Assembly: GCF_043290135.1 (NCBI RefSeq) | Contig: NC_134709.1 | Span: 70,422,456 to 70,486,455 of the forward strand | DNA from: Rhipicephalus microplus | Taxonomy: Eukaryota; Arthropoda; Arachnida; Ixodida; Ixodidae | Length of the DNA: 64,000 nucleotides | Direction of reading: 5' to 3' | Part shown: one piece after another, positions 47,150 to 58,989 of the stretch | How the letters are laid out: each line of letters opens with the position of its first letter | How positions within the stretch are numbered: the first letter of the stretch is position 1 | Position numbers and translations under genes: made by a program | Notes under the pieces: model-generated | The model's input: only the letters and a program-made list of their open reading frames with translations | The model's database searches: none | Told to the model about the DNA's origin: nothing

Positions 47150-48425
47150 CTACTGCGTACAAGAATTCCAAAGAGGGGGAGCAAAATACAGGCGATATAT
47201 ACTAACTAACGGAATGAAAGAAGGTCAAAAGTATTTGTTGCTCAGTTTTAGTACATATGCGCCCTACTCTGCGACAGCGGTAACCTGTATCTGGGATAAT
47301 GTGTTTAAAAAAAGTGTTCAAAGATTTAGAGTACTGGTACTCTATGCTTTCAAATCTAATGTCGAATGCTGCAAACGATAAAAATCTGTGAAGTATTGGC
47401 ATGCAATGAAACTCGTTATAACTGTTGGGAACGTTTTCTTTAGAACCAAACCCAGGCTACACAAGTATGAACCACATTCGAATGCAGAAACCGCAATAAG
47501 GAAAATCAAACATGGACAGAAGCGAAGAGTTCCCAGGAGAAGGCTTATCACGAGGAATTGTTGTGTACCTATATGCGTTCAGAACACACAACTTTTCCGG
47601 GGCGGATGTAAAACATTCAAAGTAATGGAGACTGGAAAGTGAATGGATTTACTGACATCTCAGCCGTAGCCTGGTTTTCTTCTGATGAAAGTCGCACCCG
47701 GGTTGAAAACCGATTACCTCAGTTTTTACACACCATTATTTCGATATATTTAAATGAACGATAGAACGTCTATTGATCAATGACTATATTTACACCATAA
47801 TAACACCTATAGTAACACCATGATGACAAATTTCATGGTCAACATAAGAAAACCTTGGAGGCGCTGCATGAATTGCTAGATGATATTTACTTATTAAATA
47901 ATTAGTCTAGGTAAAAGTGGATGAACAACAGCTTGCCATCGGTACTTCTGGGGACAATAAAAAGTAGGTGGGAAAATACTTCGCAAGAACAGTTGAGGGC
48001 AGCAATAACTGACCACGGGCCACAGTACAGTTGCAAAACCGCTTGCGTAACGCGGCGTCAGAGAACTAACTTCTTGAGTGCATGCGACTGACCAATTAGC
48101 TGTCGTACGCTACCTGATAACAGCAAAATTAGAACGCAGACCAGTATTTGCCAAAACATGCTACTTTAGTGCTGGCGTAACTTATATTGTAGTGCCGTAT
48201 TCAGGAATGAATTTAAACTAGAAAAACATTGATGGAAATATCAAGAGCTGAAGTGACGAAAGATTGATGTACAAATAAGATCACTGCTGCCGACTCTTTG
48301 ACAGGAGCGCACAAGCAACCATAAGACCAACAACGACGACGTAAGCATAAACAAGAACGCTTTTTTTGCTTATTTCTCTTGTGTGTGGGCACGCGTGGTG
48401 CTTAAGAAGTGTATTTTGCGAGCGC
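47150..48425. other. Unassigned spacer
   Basis: Could include a LINE 3' UTR (47.15-47.6 kb, minus) because of the adjacent (AAAT)n tail. Nothing else was recognised. Confidence 0.3.
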
Positions 48426-48426
48426 A

Positions 48427-48475
48427 CGTGTGTGTGTGTGTGTGTGTATGCGTGTGTGTTTGTGTGTGTGTGTGT
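48427..48475. repeat. (TG)n microsatellite
   Basis: TG dinucleotides with interruptions (TATGCG, TTTG). Confidence 0.95.
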
Positions 48476-48577
48476 TATCATTTGTATTAGAATTGAGTGG
48501 TCGTTATACCGCTACAAAATTCATAGTCTGTTTTCATTCATAACCACCATAACCACTTCTGTCACAGGTGTTACTCT

Positions 48578-48915
48578 TTAAAGGCTGCCACTGCATAGGT
48601 TGGTGTAGCAAGAGGTAATGCACCGACATCGTTTTTTTTTTCTTTGAGCGCGGAGCTTGAAGATAAACGATAAAGGTAAAGTCGCATAAGCAAGGTAACG
48701 TCGTCTGAGAACTCCAAGACACTTCCTCTTCTCGCGCAAGTGCATGTGACGACGTGGCAGTTCCTTATTAAGCGTCTCTGTGTCCTTTTCATCGAACGTC
48801 TCGGGATGACCATTGACAAAGGTAGCATCCAACGTTTTATCTTCGGCAAGCGCATCTTCCGTCTCACGCGACGAGTAGCCTTTCTTCCCATAAGGGGCAC
48901 TGCCTCTTCTATCCA
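48578..48915 (-). CDS. Hypothetical charged ORF, unrecognised
   Basis: Two long minus-strand frames overlap here. The one ending at 48578 contains SSRETEDALAEDKTLDATFV and HPETFDEKDTETLNKELP, acidic and hydrophilic, then a basic stretch. The other frame contains many Arg and Lys. The acidic frame looks more protein-like but starts at a non-ATG codon soon after an in-frame TGA. No domain, splice signal pair or neighbour supports a gene. Kept only as a candidate. Confidence 0.15.
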
Positions 48916-48929
48916 ATCTTCATTCTGCC

Positions 48930-50335
48930 TCAGCTTTTATAGGATATTATTAGAGTGCTGTATAGAAACATTCTCTAGAGACGACTTTTAAAGAGCCGGA
49001 ATGCTGTTGCCTTCTTTTACTAGATTATGTCTCTCGGGAGTGCATGCTTTTTTTTGTTATGAAAGCGGTGGTGACGTGCTGCGTTGATGTCTTCACGGCT
49101 TTTACTGCAGCGCTCTTTGATGTTAAAAATAATAACATTGCGAGAAACACACGATTCATATAGTTCTTATCCCGTCTTTCTTCTGAGGTTCAAGAGCTTT
49201 GTAATGTCATCGGACATTCAACTCAAGGGATCACCAGTGGCGTTGATATAAACCTGGTTTATCCTGCATTAACGTTACCCGTCTTCTCGAAAACTATACA
49301 ACTTTTCGTTGGCGACAACAATTTCACAGAAATCGAATGAATCGACGTCACTCTCGTTGTACCTACGATGCCGCACTTCTGGACAAGGCTCTTCAGATCA
49401 GATCACTTCACCGACTTGGGAAAGACATTTCGGCTTTTTATAGGCGTGAATGGTCGTCAACACAGACGAAACTTTCCCGAACTGTGTCACGTCGACTAAG
49501 CCACCGGTACAGCAGACATGCGAGTTTAACGATGGAAATAAAAAAACAAGTAACATCACCCATTCCTACACCGACAAAGTTTGCAACGTTTGTACGGCCA
49601 TTCGTCCGGCTTTATAATAAAAGCACACCGTTTTTGCACACCCCCCTCCTAGTTTGCGTATGCTATAACGTCTCCAGGCAATATTTAGGGATATACAAGC
49701 GTCGTGCAGGTTGCGCAAGACAGGCGACCCGCAATCGCTGAGTGTGAACAACGTTATACACTTCAGTAGGCACCAATATAAAGTACCGCTTCGGTTCACT
49801 CTACGAGAGATTTCGATTTTCGAACGGGAACTGCCTGCCTTTGATTAGCAAACATCAGTTCGTGCACCACTCTTCAGCGCTTGGCGTCAATAAACTGGAT
49901 GGGCATTCCACACAGTCCTTCTTATATGTACTTCTATAAATACTAGATTATTTTTACTCTCGCACCCACGTTTATAGCAAGCGTGCATAATCTTCATCCC
50001 AGTTGCCTTCTGTGGGCGAGGCCAGCGTGTAGGACTGCGTGATAGTTAGGTCACAGCCGATGACGAGCGAACACTGGCGGCCATCACGCATGTGCTAAGA
50101 ACAGACTGGATGCTAGCGCAGTCGTTCGTTCCACGTAATCATCAGCACCCCCCACGCCCCCCACAAGGATGTTTTCCACCTGGAAGTGACTGTAACTTTG
50201 TTCTATACCGACAATTGTGTTTAAATCAAGATAACGTTCACATTTCTAACTCCAAAATAACTCTTCGTATACTTTGGAGCCACATGTTTTGTTGAAATCA
50301 TCCTCCGCCTTCGGTATTTGTTCTTTACTCTGAGC
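48930..50335. other. Unassigned spacer
   Basis: The 134-codon plus frame 49337-49741 (MNRRHSRCTYDAALLDKALQ...) is Arg-rich without a domain. No element was recognised. Confidence 0.35.
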
Positions 50336-50349
50336 AAGATCAACTAAAA

Positions 50350-50491
50350 AAGATTGATTGATTTGTGAAGTTTAACGTCCCAAAACCCCCAGACGCCGTA
50401 TTGGAGGGCTCCGGAAATTTCGACCACCTGGGGTTCTTTAACGTGCACCCAAATCTGAGCATACGGGCCTACAACATTTCCGCCTCCATCG
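50350..50491 (-). mobile_element. 5'-truncated Ruka-type SINE, minus, with 10-bp TSD
   Basis: Read on the minus strand, it starts in the body at GATGGAGGCGGAAATGTTGT (50491) and continues to the TTAAACTTCACAAATCAATC end. The tRNA head is missing, and an internal gap removes the CTCTCATAATCATA block. The flanks TCAACTAAAA at 50340-50349 and 50492-50501 form a target duplication. Confidence 0.9.
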
Positions 50492-50570
50492 TCAACTAAA
50501 ACAGATGAAGCGGTGCTAAGCCATCAATTTATTAGCAAGCTGTTGAACGAAACATTAACAATGGCAAGAA

Positions 50571-51007
50571 TACATACATACATACATACATACATACATA
50601 CATACATACATACATACATACATACATACATGCATGCATGCATGCATGCATACATGCATACATACATACGTACGTACGTGCGTACATACATACATACGTA
50701 CGTACGTGCGTACATACATACATACATACATACATACATACAAGCATACATACATACATACATACATACATACATACATACATACATACATACATACATA
50801 CATACATACATGGATACATACATACATACATACATACATACATACATACATACATACATACATACATACATACATACATACATACATACATACATGGATA
50901 CATACATACATACATACATACATACATACATACATACATACATACATACATACATACATACATACATACATACATACATACATACATACATACATACATT
51001 CATACAT
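50571..51007. repeat. Large (TACA)n array, ~435 bp, with variant blocks
   Basis: Tetranucleotide TACA/CATA throughout, with internal variant blocks: (CATG)n at about 50628-50655, two nearly identical CGTACGTACGTGCGTACATA blocks at about 50670 and 50699, and TACATGGATACATA twice (about 50807 and 50892). The six-frame Thr-Tyr-Ile-His and Met-Tyr-Val-Cys proteins are artefacts of this array. Confidence 0.98.
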
Positions 51008-51009
51008 GC

Positions 51010-52150
51010 CTCTCAGGTAAATTGGATCGCTCTGCTCAACGATATATGCGTAGGTACTAAGCAAAATAACACTTAATTGTTGGCACCAAAAACAAAGCAT
51101 TCTAATCAAGTTAGAGAAAAGTGGCCCAGTGCCTCACCATCGACGAATCTCAATTCCACTGAGAATATTAATCGCTCCAGATGATGGCTGGGCGTACGCG
51201 GCTGCTCAGCATCTACGCATGCAAGGCGGCTGAAATTGGGAGAGCAATTGTTTGACAGCAGAAGAGAAAAAATCAGCAAAAGGCTACGTAGCAAGTCCTA
51301 TTATTACGTGGAGGCAGAGACACATAAACTCAAGTTTCCGTGAATGGCTGGCTTCCTAGTATTGTTAATTATCGTCAAGCGCACACATGTTTTATGGTTG
51401 TTATTTTCTCTTTTGTAGGAGCAAATGGTGTGCTTTCGAGTAGTTCTTTGTCATTTCATTCTGCCCAGATGCAAACGTACCATATACAATAAAATGGCGC
51501 TACCCGTATTAAAGTGATGCGATCGAAAGTTAGCCGTCCTTTATGAAACGATGTTCCAATTGTCCAGCTATTATGAAGTTCAAATACAGGGCCCCGGAAG
51601 CACGTTTTATGAATGTAAAAAGACGAAGATATTGCCGTGACATTTGGAGACATACCGCTGTTTAGATATCTCATATCAATAAAAAGTGACAAACAAATTT
51701 TAAATATTTGTGGAGAAATTCCCCATTGCAAAAATTTGATTTGGTCCTCTCAGCACCTGATATTTCTCGAGTTTGATGTTAATCTTGTTAATCTTCGACA
51801 GTGACGAAAGAAAGTGTTTGTTGACGAGATACCACACGGAGACAGTGCACTATTCCGCCACTTTTTCTATGAATGAATTGAATGCATCTTTCAGAATCCA
51901 TCACAGTCGACGTGCTGGCGAACTTTCCCAACAACTCGACAAGCAGTTAACTGCAGAAACGTGAATGAATAGATAACCTTGCGTGACTTGAGCTTGCTCT
52001 TTTCCCGTCTCTGCAGCTTGAGTAAATCGGAGGTGCTCACGCATAGTAGAATATTGTTTTGATCGGTGCCTGGGTTTCCGAAGGAGTGGCGTTCTTTTGA
52101 TCCTTAAACAAGTCGCCGAACGACTGGCTACCTATGTCCGCCATGTATTG
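51010..52150. other. Unassigned spacer
   Basis: No gene or element was recognised. ORFs up to 91 codons (51456-51731, minus) lack domains. Confidence 0.4.
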
Positions 52151-52156
52151 TCCTTC

Positions 52157-52405
52157 CTAGCCGGAACGTGAGGAGTCGCTTCGTCTAACGCCATAAGCGG
52201 TTTCACGAGCCGACGATAAGTGTTTACGCGGCAGCAACATATTCCTTATAAAATACAGCGGCGGCAGCCGCAAATCGCCCCGCTGATTCAGTGAGCAGTT
52301 TGGAGGACCCTTTGGAGCGTTGTTGTGGCGGCCCTTTTGGTGTATGCTGTCGTGAGCTGGGGACGCCTCGCCCAGCGGCACACACACGACAAGGAAGAGC
52401 CACAT
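52157..52405 (-). CDS. Hypothetical small ORF with signal-peptide-like start
   Basis: From the ATG at 52405 (minus) the frame begins MWLFLVVCVPLGEASPAHDS, a short hydrophobic core followed by small residues that would suit a signal peptidase site near ASPA. The remainder is basic and Pro-rich with a single Cys and an RGD triplet (NCSLNQRGDLRLPP), ending after ~82 residues. Secreted proteins in ticks often have a first exon of this kind, but no downstream exon, donor site or cysteine framework is seen. A chance match to a signal peptide is quite possible. Confidence 0.18.
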   Translation of the reverse strand: MWLFLVVCVPLGEASPAHDSIHQKGRHNNAPKGPPNCSLNQRGDLRLPPLYFIRNMLLPRKHLSSARETAYGVRRSDSSRSG

Positions 52406-53149
52406 GGGTGCCACATTGCAGTGCAGTGACCGCGCATCAATAGTGGACGTTTACTTGGCCTTGTATGCGCCTCACCCTCGTAGGTGGTGTGTGACACGAG
52501 ATTGGACAGTGCCATTTGCACGCGTTCCCTGATCTAGAGATCTGGGGAGGGCGTACCCTTTGTAATAAGCCACCCGGCTCATTCGAGTGAGCTCGACATG
52601 TGCAGAAGCTCACCATGTACATAATGTAAATGAACCCTCTGTTAAGTTCACCTTCCTCCTGCCTCAACCTTTTCATCCCGAATCTCCAGTGCCTGCAAAG
52701 GCTGGTGGCAACGATCGACGAACATAGAGAGCTTTAGTTTAGCGCACGCAAAGTGGTACGTGCGCATTGGCTAGCGCACTACATGCGCTACAGCTATGGC
52801 TGCTTTCTGCAGCATTAGTTTAGCGTACTCGACAACGGACAAACGGACTGCGCCTAAATGTCAACACCTTTGTCTTGTAGTGCTCCTTGGCGCTACCTAG
52901 TGAATAGGCAATAAACTACAATAGCCAACTATAGTTCACACGAGTAAAGACATGAGACATGAAACTTCAGACATTCCGGAGTTGAAAAGCATTCGCGTGA
53001 GCTTTTGTATTTTCACAGCGATAACTGTCCATTGCACGGGGTCCGCGAACGGATTTAAGCTCCTCACGTAAGCAAGGTGTTCCAAATCGAGCGCAATCAT
53101 AAATTGCACGCGGGATTTACTCGCAACCGCACGGCTGCTTGTGCTGCTG

Positions 53150-53387
53150 CCCCGCCGTGGTCGTCTAGTGGCTAAGGTACTCAGCTGCTGACTCCCAGGT
53201 CGCGGGTTCGAATCCCGGCTGCGGCGGCTGCATTTCCGATGGAGGCGGAAATGTTGTAGGCCCGTGTGCTCAGATTTGGGTGCACGTTAAAGAACCCCAG
53301 GTGGTCGAAATTTCTGGAGCCCTCCACTACGGCGTCTCTCATAATCATATGGTGGTTTGGGGACGTTAAACCCCACATATCAAATCA
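53150..53387 (+). mobile_element. Ruka-type SINE, full length, plus, with 14-bp TSD, inside the MITE
   Basis: The best-preserved copy: head CCCCGCCGTGGTCGTCTAGT, A-box region GTGGCTAAGGTACTC, B box GGTTCGAATCC (53205-53215), body AGGCCCGTGTGCTCAGATTT and GGACGTTAAACCCCACATAT, tail CAAATCA. The target duplication TGCTTGTGCTGCTG is at 53136-53149 and 53388-53401. The intact B box makes it the copy most likely to have kept pol III promoter function. Confidence 0.95.
53205..53215 (+). promoter_or_regulatory. Internal pol III B box of the SINE
   Basis: GGTTCGAATCC matches the B-box consensus GGTTCGANTCC exactly and lies about 35 bases after an A-box-like AGTGGCTAAGGTA. Confidence 0.7.
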
Positions 53388-53639
53388 TGCTTGTGCTGCT
53401 GTTGGTTGCGCTCATCTTGGTTTTCGTTCTCTCACTCGAGGGAGATCTCGCGAGAGCCACTGCTAAGGTGCCCAACGGCTTTATCGTGCGCAACGTAACA
53501 GCCGAGATCCAGTGTACGCATCTCTCGCGTGCGCAAACACACGCATCTCTCTTACGCACAGCGCATGCGCAGCCGTGCTCCTTCTAGGGTGATGCGTGCG
53601 CTAAGCTGTTGCGCACGCTAAACTGAAACTCCCTAATAT

Positions 53640-54775
53640 CGATAAACGAAAATTCAGGCCTCCGTGTTCAGCGCGTGTTTCTGGAGCTTAGTTGCGCTAT
53701 GTTTTGTTTGTGTTTTTTTCTTTCGTCCTACACGTCACATTGCTTTCATTTTTCGTTATTTTCCCGTCTACTGCAAGAGTTTCTCCACTTCCTGTTATAG
53801 CCGATGCTGATCATTTTGATGATGGCTCTTTATGAAGAGAGAGAGAGAGAGGACTTATCAGAAGGCAGAGAGGCTGGCCTGAACTAGTTCTGTATAGCCT
53901 GCTACTAAAGTAATATCGCAGTCCACGTTGTTAGAAAGTGTTATCAGCGAATTCTGTCCTGTTTGTTATTTCTTACGCCTAAATGGCTTTGGTGCTTAAC
54001 TAACGATAGGCGGCGACCACGTAGAGACATCGTAATGCTTCCGAGTGGAAACATCGCTATTTTACACCTCTTATTATAAAAAGTTGAGTTTACGGCCGTT
54101 GCAAAGAAATGAGCGATGGTATAGAGAATGCATTTTTTTATCGTGATGCGACCGGAAGGAGCGGTACTCTATCAGAGCGCTTTATTAGCCATTATCGAAG
54201 GCGTCATTTCCTTCCGTGTACCTGAAAATAAGTTTTCAGCTCTTCAGATGCGAAGGTGATCGTCCCTTCTAATCCGCTATACTCTAGTTGGCCCCCAATG
54301 TGAGCTTCCTCCGCAACTGTAGATAAATCGGTCGTCAACAGATGCTATATACACTTATCTTCTATTTTCTACGAAAGGCCGCAACATGCACAGACGCGCA
54401 TTTTATGAAGCTACAAAAGTGACGCTGCTGATAAGCCTCGGAAGCAGGCGTTGCTGGATTTGAGATCTACTATGTCATTATTTATTTAAAAAGTTCTTAC
54501 AGGCCTCGTTAGAGGTCGCAGCACCAATACATTATCACAAAAGTAATACTGCACTGTCGTATAGTGAACGACTCGTATGGTGCGGAGCGGAGAAGTTGCG
54601 ACCTCAGAAAATGATCGATAACCTAGGAAGACTAACATCTGCGTTACAACAAAAACCTTAATCGAAATAACTATACAGTGCCATCGTTTTCAAAACTAAA
54701 TATACTAAGAATAGATCATCCAACTTCAGCTCACTTTACATACACAAAGGCATATTTTACATGGCCCCCATATTA
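53640..54775. other. Unassigned spacer with a GA-rich patch
   Basis: GAGAGAGAGAGAGAGG at 53836-53852 followed by ACTTATCAGAAGGCAGAG resembles the GA-rich stretch at about 60.27 kb (AGAGAGAGAAACTTTATTGA) and may be a decayed LINE end. Nothing else was recognised. Confidence 0.35.
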
Positions 54776-54776
54776 T

Positions 54777-54854
54777 ATCATCATCATCATCATCGTCATA
54801 ATCATCGTCATCAGCATCGTCATCATCAACGTAATCATCATTATCATGATCATC
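54777..54854. repeat. Imperfect (ATC)n repeat
   Basis: ATC/GTC/ATA trinucleotides in plus sense. The His-rich frame on the plus strand (HHHHRHNHRHQHRHHQ) is produced by it. Confidence 0.92.
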
Positions 54855-54859
54855 TCACC

Positions 54860-56840
54860 GTTCTCCCTTCAACTGTGGCACAATCGACTCAGAACGCCTA
54901 TGTGTCAAACTACCCCTGCTACTCAAATGCTCGCCTACTTAGTGACACGTTTCCTAAATATAAACCGAGAAGTCGCGAATATGATTCAGGACAATTATTC
55001 GAAATACTGCCTCCGGAAAAAGTTAAAGATCACTTGTTCTTTAGCTCAGTGTTTGTTTGTTTTTCGCTCCTTTTTGTTTTATACTGTTTTGTAGCATTTA
55101 TCATGAAAGCTCGTGTAAACATTTTCATGACACGTACCATTGTTGATGTGTGCTGATCGAATCTTTTTCACTTATTGCGTTGTAATTGCCCGTATGCTGT
55201 ATTCTGACTTTATATTCTTGTTACCTTTCTTCGCAAAAGTTCTGTGGTTTTCGCCGCCCTGAGCAATGTATGGTTAAGACAACTGTAAGTAGAAAGCATT
55301 CTTCTGTTTCTTATCAGTCCCCTGAGACCTCCTTATCTTTCACTGAATCATTTTTACTATCGTTTTATCACTTTTGCGATAAGCTATTGCTAACTTGCTT
55401 GAATATAGCGAGTTACACTTTTGCTCTGTAAAGACTGTAACTTTTAATTGGGTGTAGATAGTAGGGCCCTAAACTGTGTTTGGGTGGATTCGAGAGCCTC
55501 CATGTTCATTCGTTAAAATATTTTCCTTCACATTGTATGAAACTTATTCTTGTAAATCAGTTATGAACTTTATCATTATTCGCTATATTTTTGGACACAA
55601 CACAATAGAAGTACTAGTTAGCCCTTGAAAAAAACAAGTAGTGATAGTTCATAATATTTCCATTTATTGTAACCATATTCAGGCACATTACGTACTATCT
55701 ATTTGTTGGGCTGCAGACTTTGACTGAAGAAACAGCGCTGGAACAAGGCGGAGACGAGAACACACAAATTGCAAAAGAAAGGTTTTGCGCTGCGTAATAG
55801 TCGCTGTATATTCCAACCATTGTTTTTCTGTAATCGAAAGCATCATCGTACGCCATGGGCGTACCAAAAAATTTGTTACTTTGGGTAAGGGGGATGGTTA
55901 TTTCTCGCTGTCTAGGCTATGGCAAAAACATTTCGGGGGGGGGGGGGGGGAGAGGGGTCAGGAGCAGCACGGGCCTGGTGTGCCGTTCCCTGTCTACGCT
56001 CCTGTCTTACGCCATACATGACTGTGGACATCAATGCGATTGATACTGAAAATATCATGTACATGCGTAATTCTGATGTAAAGATTAGATGCTTAATGGC
56101 ATACCTTCGAAAATAAGAAAAAATATCAATGACACCACCCTGTCACGACATCATGGCATCATAGATCTCCAAAATTTCTGATGTCACCATGAATGTGTCT
56201 CAAGGTTACTGTAACATCACGTAAATTACGTCACACGAGGACGTCATCGCGTGACGCCGTTGTTTGTTTATAAGTAGGCGAAGAAGCACCGAAGAACACC
56301 GTAAGGAGCCGAAAACTTTCAATGCTTCTGGTCCCATTAGTCGCGCAAACCATAACGACGCACAAAACGTACTGACAGGTACAGACGAGCGCGAACAAGG
56401 AAGTGTCAATCTCGCTCGATACGGAGTTGAAGTAAAGTGTAGGATCGGGCTTGTTGGTAATTCATTATAAACTTCTCAGCGCGAAAACTTCCGACAACTA
56501 ACACAAGAGACGAGGACGAGCGCATACTTTTAAGTAATTTATTACTACTATGACGCGCATAAATATGTTAAAAAAGACGATAAGATCACTTGTTTAAGAA
56601 GAAACACAAAAACACAAAAAAAAACAAAAAAACACACCAAACCCAAAAATCAAAAGAGACTACAAGAAACCACGTGCTCACCCCGAGCCCTCACGTGCCA
56701 AATTTGAAAACGCCAATTCTTTTTCAGATAACGCTTTTGATGGTTTCCTGATGCAGCTGCCTCGAGCGATTGCTGCAGCTTCGATTACAAGTCTTGTGCC
56801 TTCGTTAGGGGGGGGGGGGGGGCGAAAACCCTTGTCTTTA
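54860..56840. other. Unassigned spacer
   Basis: G-runs at 55935-55950 and 56808-56822. No gene was recognised. The Gly-rich frames near 55.9 kb are due to the G-run. The 3' LTR of the minus-strand retroelement would be expected at 56.4-56.8 kb but could not be identified. Confidence 0.4.
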
Positions 56841-56844
56841 CGAA

Positions 56845-58480
56845 CAATGGGCCATTCTTCAAAAAGTTAAACACCGCCTTTGTTTCTGCCTGTGCGTTGG
56901 CAGCAATGTAAGCTACCTTCTCGCTGGTCGCCACTTACTCTTCCCGATTTCTAATGGTTGGTTGCGCCGCATATTCTACCTCCTCGAAGCCATGGTCTTC
57001 ATTGAAAACGCCCCCAATACTGCTTACCCTGGCACAATACGGCCGAATGTTGTTGGCGTCGACACTTTTCACGTTACCTTGGGTTGTTTACACATGGTAG
57101 GAATTTTTGCGCTCACGTCCAACCATTGAGAAGGGGCCTAGCCATTTAGAAGCCGTCTTAGAAGACCGATCATTGTCGAAAGCCAGAACTTTGTCGCCAG
57201 CGCTAAAAACTTCGGGCTTGGTGCTACTATTATAAGCACGGCGCAATTCTCCTGATGGGTTGCACTAGTTAGCTCAGTAATATTAGCGACAGTGTTGAGC
57301 TGCTACCTAAGTTGCTCTAAATTCTCAGCAGGTTTTCCTCTCAAGGTTGCAGGCATCGGCATTCCACCCGTCCATGTCATCTGCCTTCATAAATATGGTC
57401 CCGTAGGGTTCCTTCCATACGATAGAACGAAATGAAGCTACTCCGTTTACCTCACGGGGAACTTCCGATAAGCCCAGAAAACGTTGGGATTAATTTGTCC
57501 TGGTTCTTCGAGTGTCTCTAAGTGAAACGATACATGTTTTTTAGTACTCGGTTCCACCTTTCTAAAACCCCATTACTCTCTTGTTGTTCTGGTGTTGAGA
57601 ATCTTGGCGTCTAACCTAATTTCCTCGGCATTGATTGCGTAAGCTGTGATTTCAAATTAGGGCGTTGTTCGGAACAGATCCTCTCCGGAATGCATGTGGG
57701 ACTGAATATTTCAATCAGTGCATAACAAGCAGCCTTAGCTGTGTGAGAGCACAATGGGACTACATCTGGCCACCTCGTTCAAAGGTTCACTAAAAACGAC
57801 ACGTATTTATGGCCTCTCGCTAATGGTGTGTCCAGGGGCCTGAGTACGTCTGCACTGGTGACTTCGAAAGGGTGCTCTGGTTTAGTGAATGGAGTGATAA
57901 GCCCCTTTATCTATACATTGTTTGTCTGGATAAATTTGCTATTCATGGCAAAAACAATTCTCTAATATCTTCTTTACCATACCCGGCTGAAAAAAAATGT
58001 GCCTAATGCGAGCTTTTGTTTTTCATGGCCCCAAGTGCTCCCCCCCCCCCACCTAGCGGCTCATGAGCTAAACGCATCACCTCAGTGCGCCCATCTTTGG
58101 AGACAACTAGCTCACTCATTCGGGTACCCACTATTTAGTCGCAGTGGTATAGCAATCTGGCTGAAATGAACATGCTCGATTTCCCACTGCAAGAATCTTG
58201 CTAAGATATCTTTAGCATGGGATTACCCAGCTGCGCTTTGCGAACCTCTTTTCTTTGGCCTGAAGACGTATCCGTCTCTTTATCAATTTGCACGTCTTCC
58301 CCGTAAACATCTTTCTCTTCTCAGAGTAAAGGTACAGGCCACTACCTTTGGTTTCTCAGCTGATGCTTCTGCCTCATGAGCAGGCGAAGCTGGTGTTTGA
58401 CAGGTTGCTCGAGAGCCTATGGCCTTTAACAAAAGCTTCCAATCAACCTTGATCAATAATTAGCGCACAAAATCTACACT
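56845..58480 (-). pseudogene. Integrase of a Ty3/gypsy-like element, possibly placed before RT
   Basis: Minus strand. The N-terminal zinc finger is readable as EVMRLAHEP and MKNKSSH (about 58110-58040). The catalytic core follows: EVTSADVLRPLDTPLARGHK, FLVNL, TRWPDVVPLCSHTAKAAC and CIPERICSEQ (second Asp changed; about 57880-57680), then RFSTPEQQESNGVLERWNRV (third acidic residue region, about 57605-57545). The C-terminal part SKWLGPFSMVGRERK and VKSVDANNIRPYCARV (about 57150-57030) follows. After this a stretch NAQAETKAVFNFLKNGPLF (about 56905-56850) resembles the segment that precedes RT in tick elements having integrase upstream of RT. The similarity stops at a G-run (56808-56822, plus). 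Many stops are present. Confidence 0.72.
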
Positions 58481-58499
58481 CTAATGCACCTAGATTCTT

Positions 58500-58985
58500 T
58501 GCCACCTATTTAATTTCACCAGAAAACTAGTTCGACTTGCCTCAATAGTTTTGCCGAACGCAGAAACCAATCTTACTATGCCTGGCAGCTCTACTAGGCT
58601 TCGTGGAAGTAGACTCTTCCATATTACAGTTATCTCACTCACTGTATCCAGACCCGCATCTGTGAATAGATGTGCACATATTAAGGATGGACGGTACTTT
58701 ATGTGTGTCGTTGCCCTCGTGTTTCAAAGTGTTTACCTTTGCACTAAGAATTCCGTCCGGTATTTGACTCCCCATCTCTTGGGCTATGAATACCTCTTGA
58801 ACGTTTTGCTTTCGCTCAGTAGCCTTGTTTGCGTTGGTCTTTTTATCACCAGAATACGGGCACTCTTGCGAAATGACCTCAGCCCTGACATATTTTGCAC
58901 TTTTGCGCTCTTTTTACAAATCTTGTCATCGGTTTCTTGCTGACTTGTACAGCTGGTTGCCCTTTACCTTTTGCTTGTTCGAAAG
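58500..58985 (-). pseudogene. gag-pro junction and degenerate aspartic protease
   Basis: Minus strand, between gag and integrase. SQECPYSGDKKTNANK (about 58870) suggests a decayed zinc-knuckle region. At about 58665-58620 the reading FTDAGLDTVSEITVI sits where retropepsins have D-[ST]-G-A, here DAG with an extra residue spacing. It is followed in one frame by LPRSLVELPGIVRLVSAFGK (about 58600-58540). It is a protease by position and pattern, with its active site degraded. Confidence 0.55.
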
Positions 58986-58989
58986 TTTG

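Larger units (their letters stand above)
52727..53633. mobile_element. TA-flanked MITE (Tc1/mariner-like duplication) containing a SINE
   Basis: The left end GAGAGCTTTAGTTTAGCGCA (52727) and the reverse complement of the right end, GGGAGTTTCAGTTTAGCGTG (53633 inward), are inverted repeats that continue with weaker similarity over ACGCAA and GCGCACG blocks. TA flanks both ends (52725-52726, 53634-53635), the duplication typical of Tc1/mariner-type elements. There is no transposase. Without the SINE and its extra target copy the element is about 655 bp. The ends are rich in GCGCAC/GTGCGC motifs that could form further hairpins. Confidence 0.78.

Noticed and set aside
49337..49741. 134-codon Arg-rich plus ORF as a gene
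   Set aside because: No domain, no transcription signals; the composition fits chance.
50513..51109. Long ORFs of Tyr-Ile-His-Thr and Cys-Met-Tyr-Val repeats on both strands
   Set aside because: Produced by the TACA tetranucleotide array; open in several frames at once because the repeat contains no stop codon.
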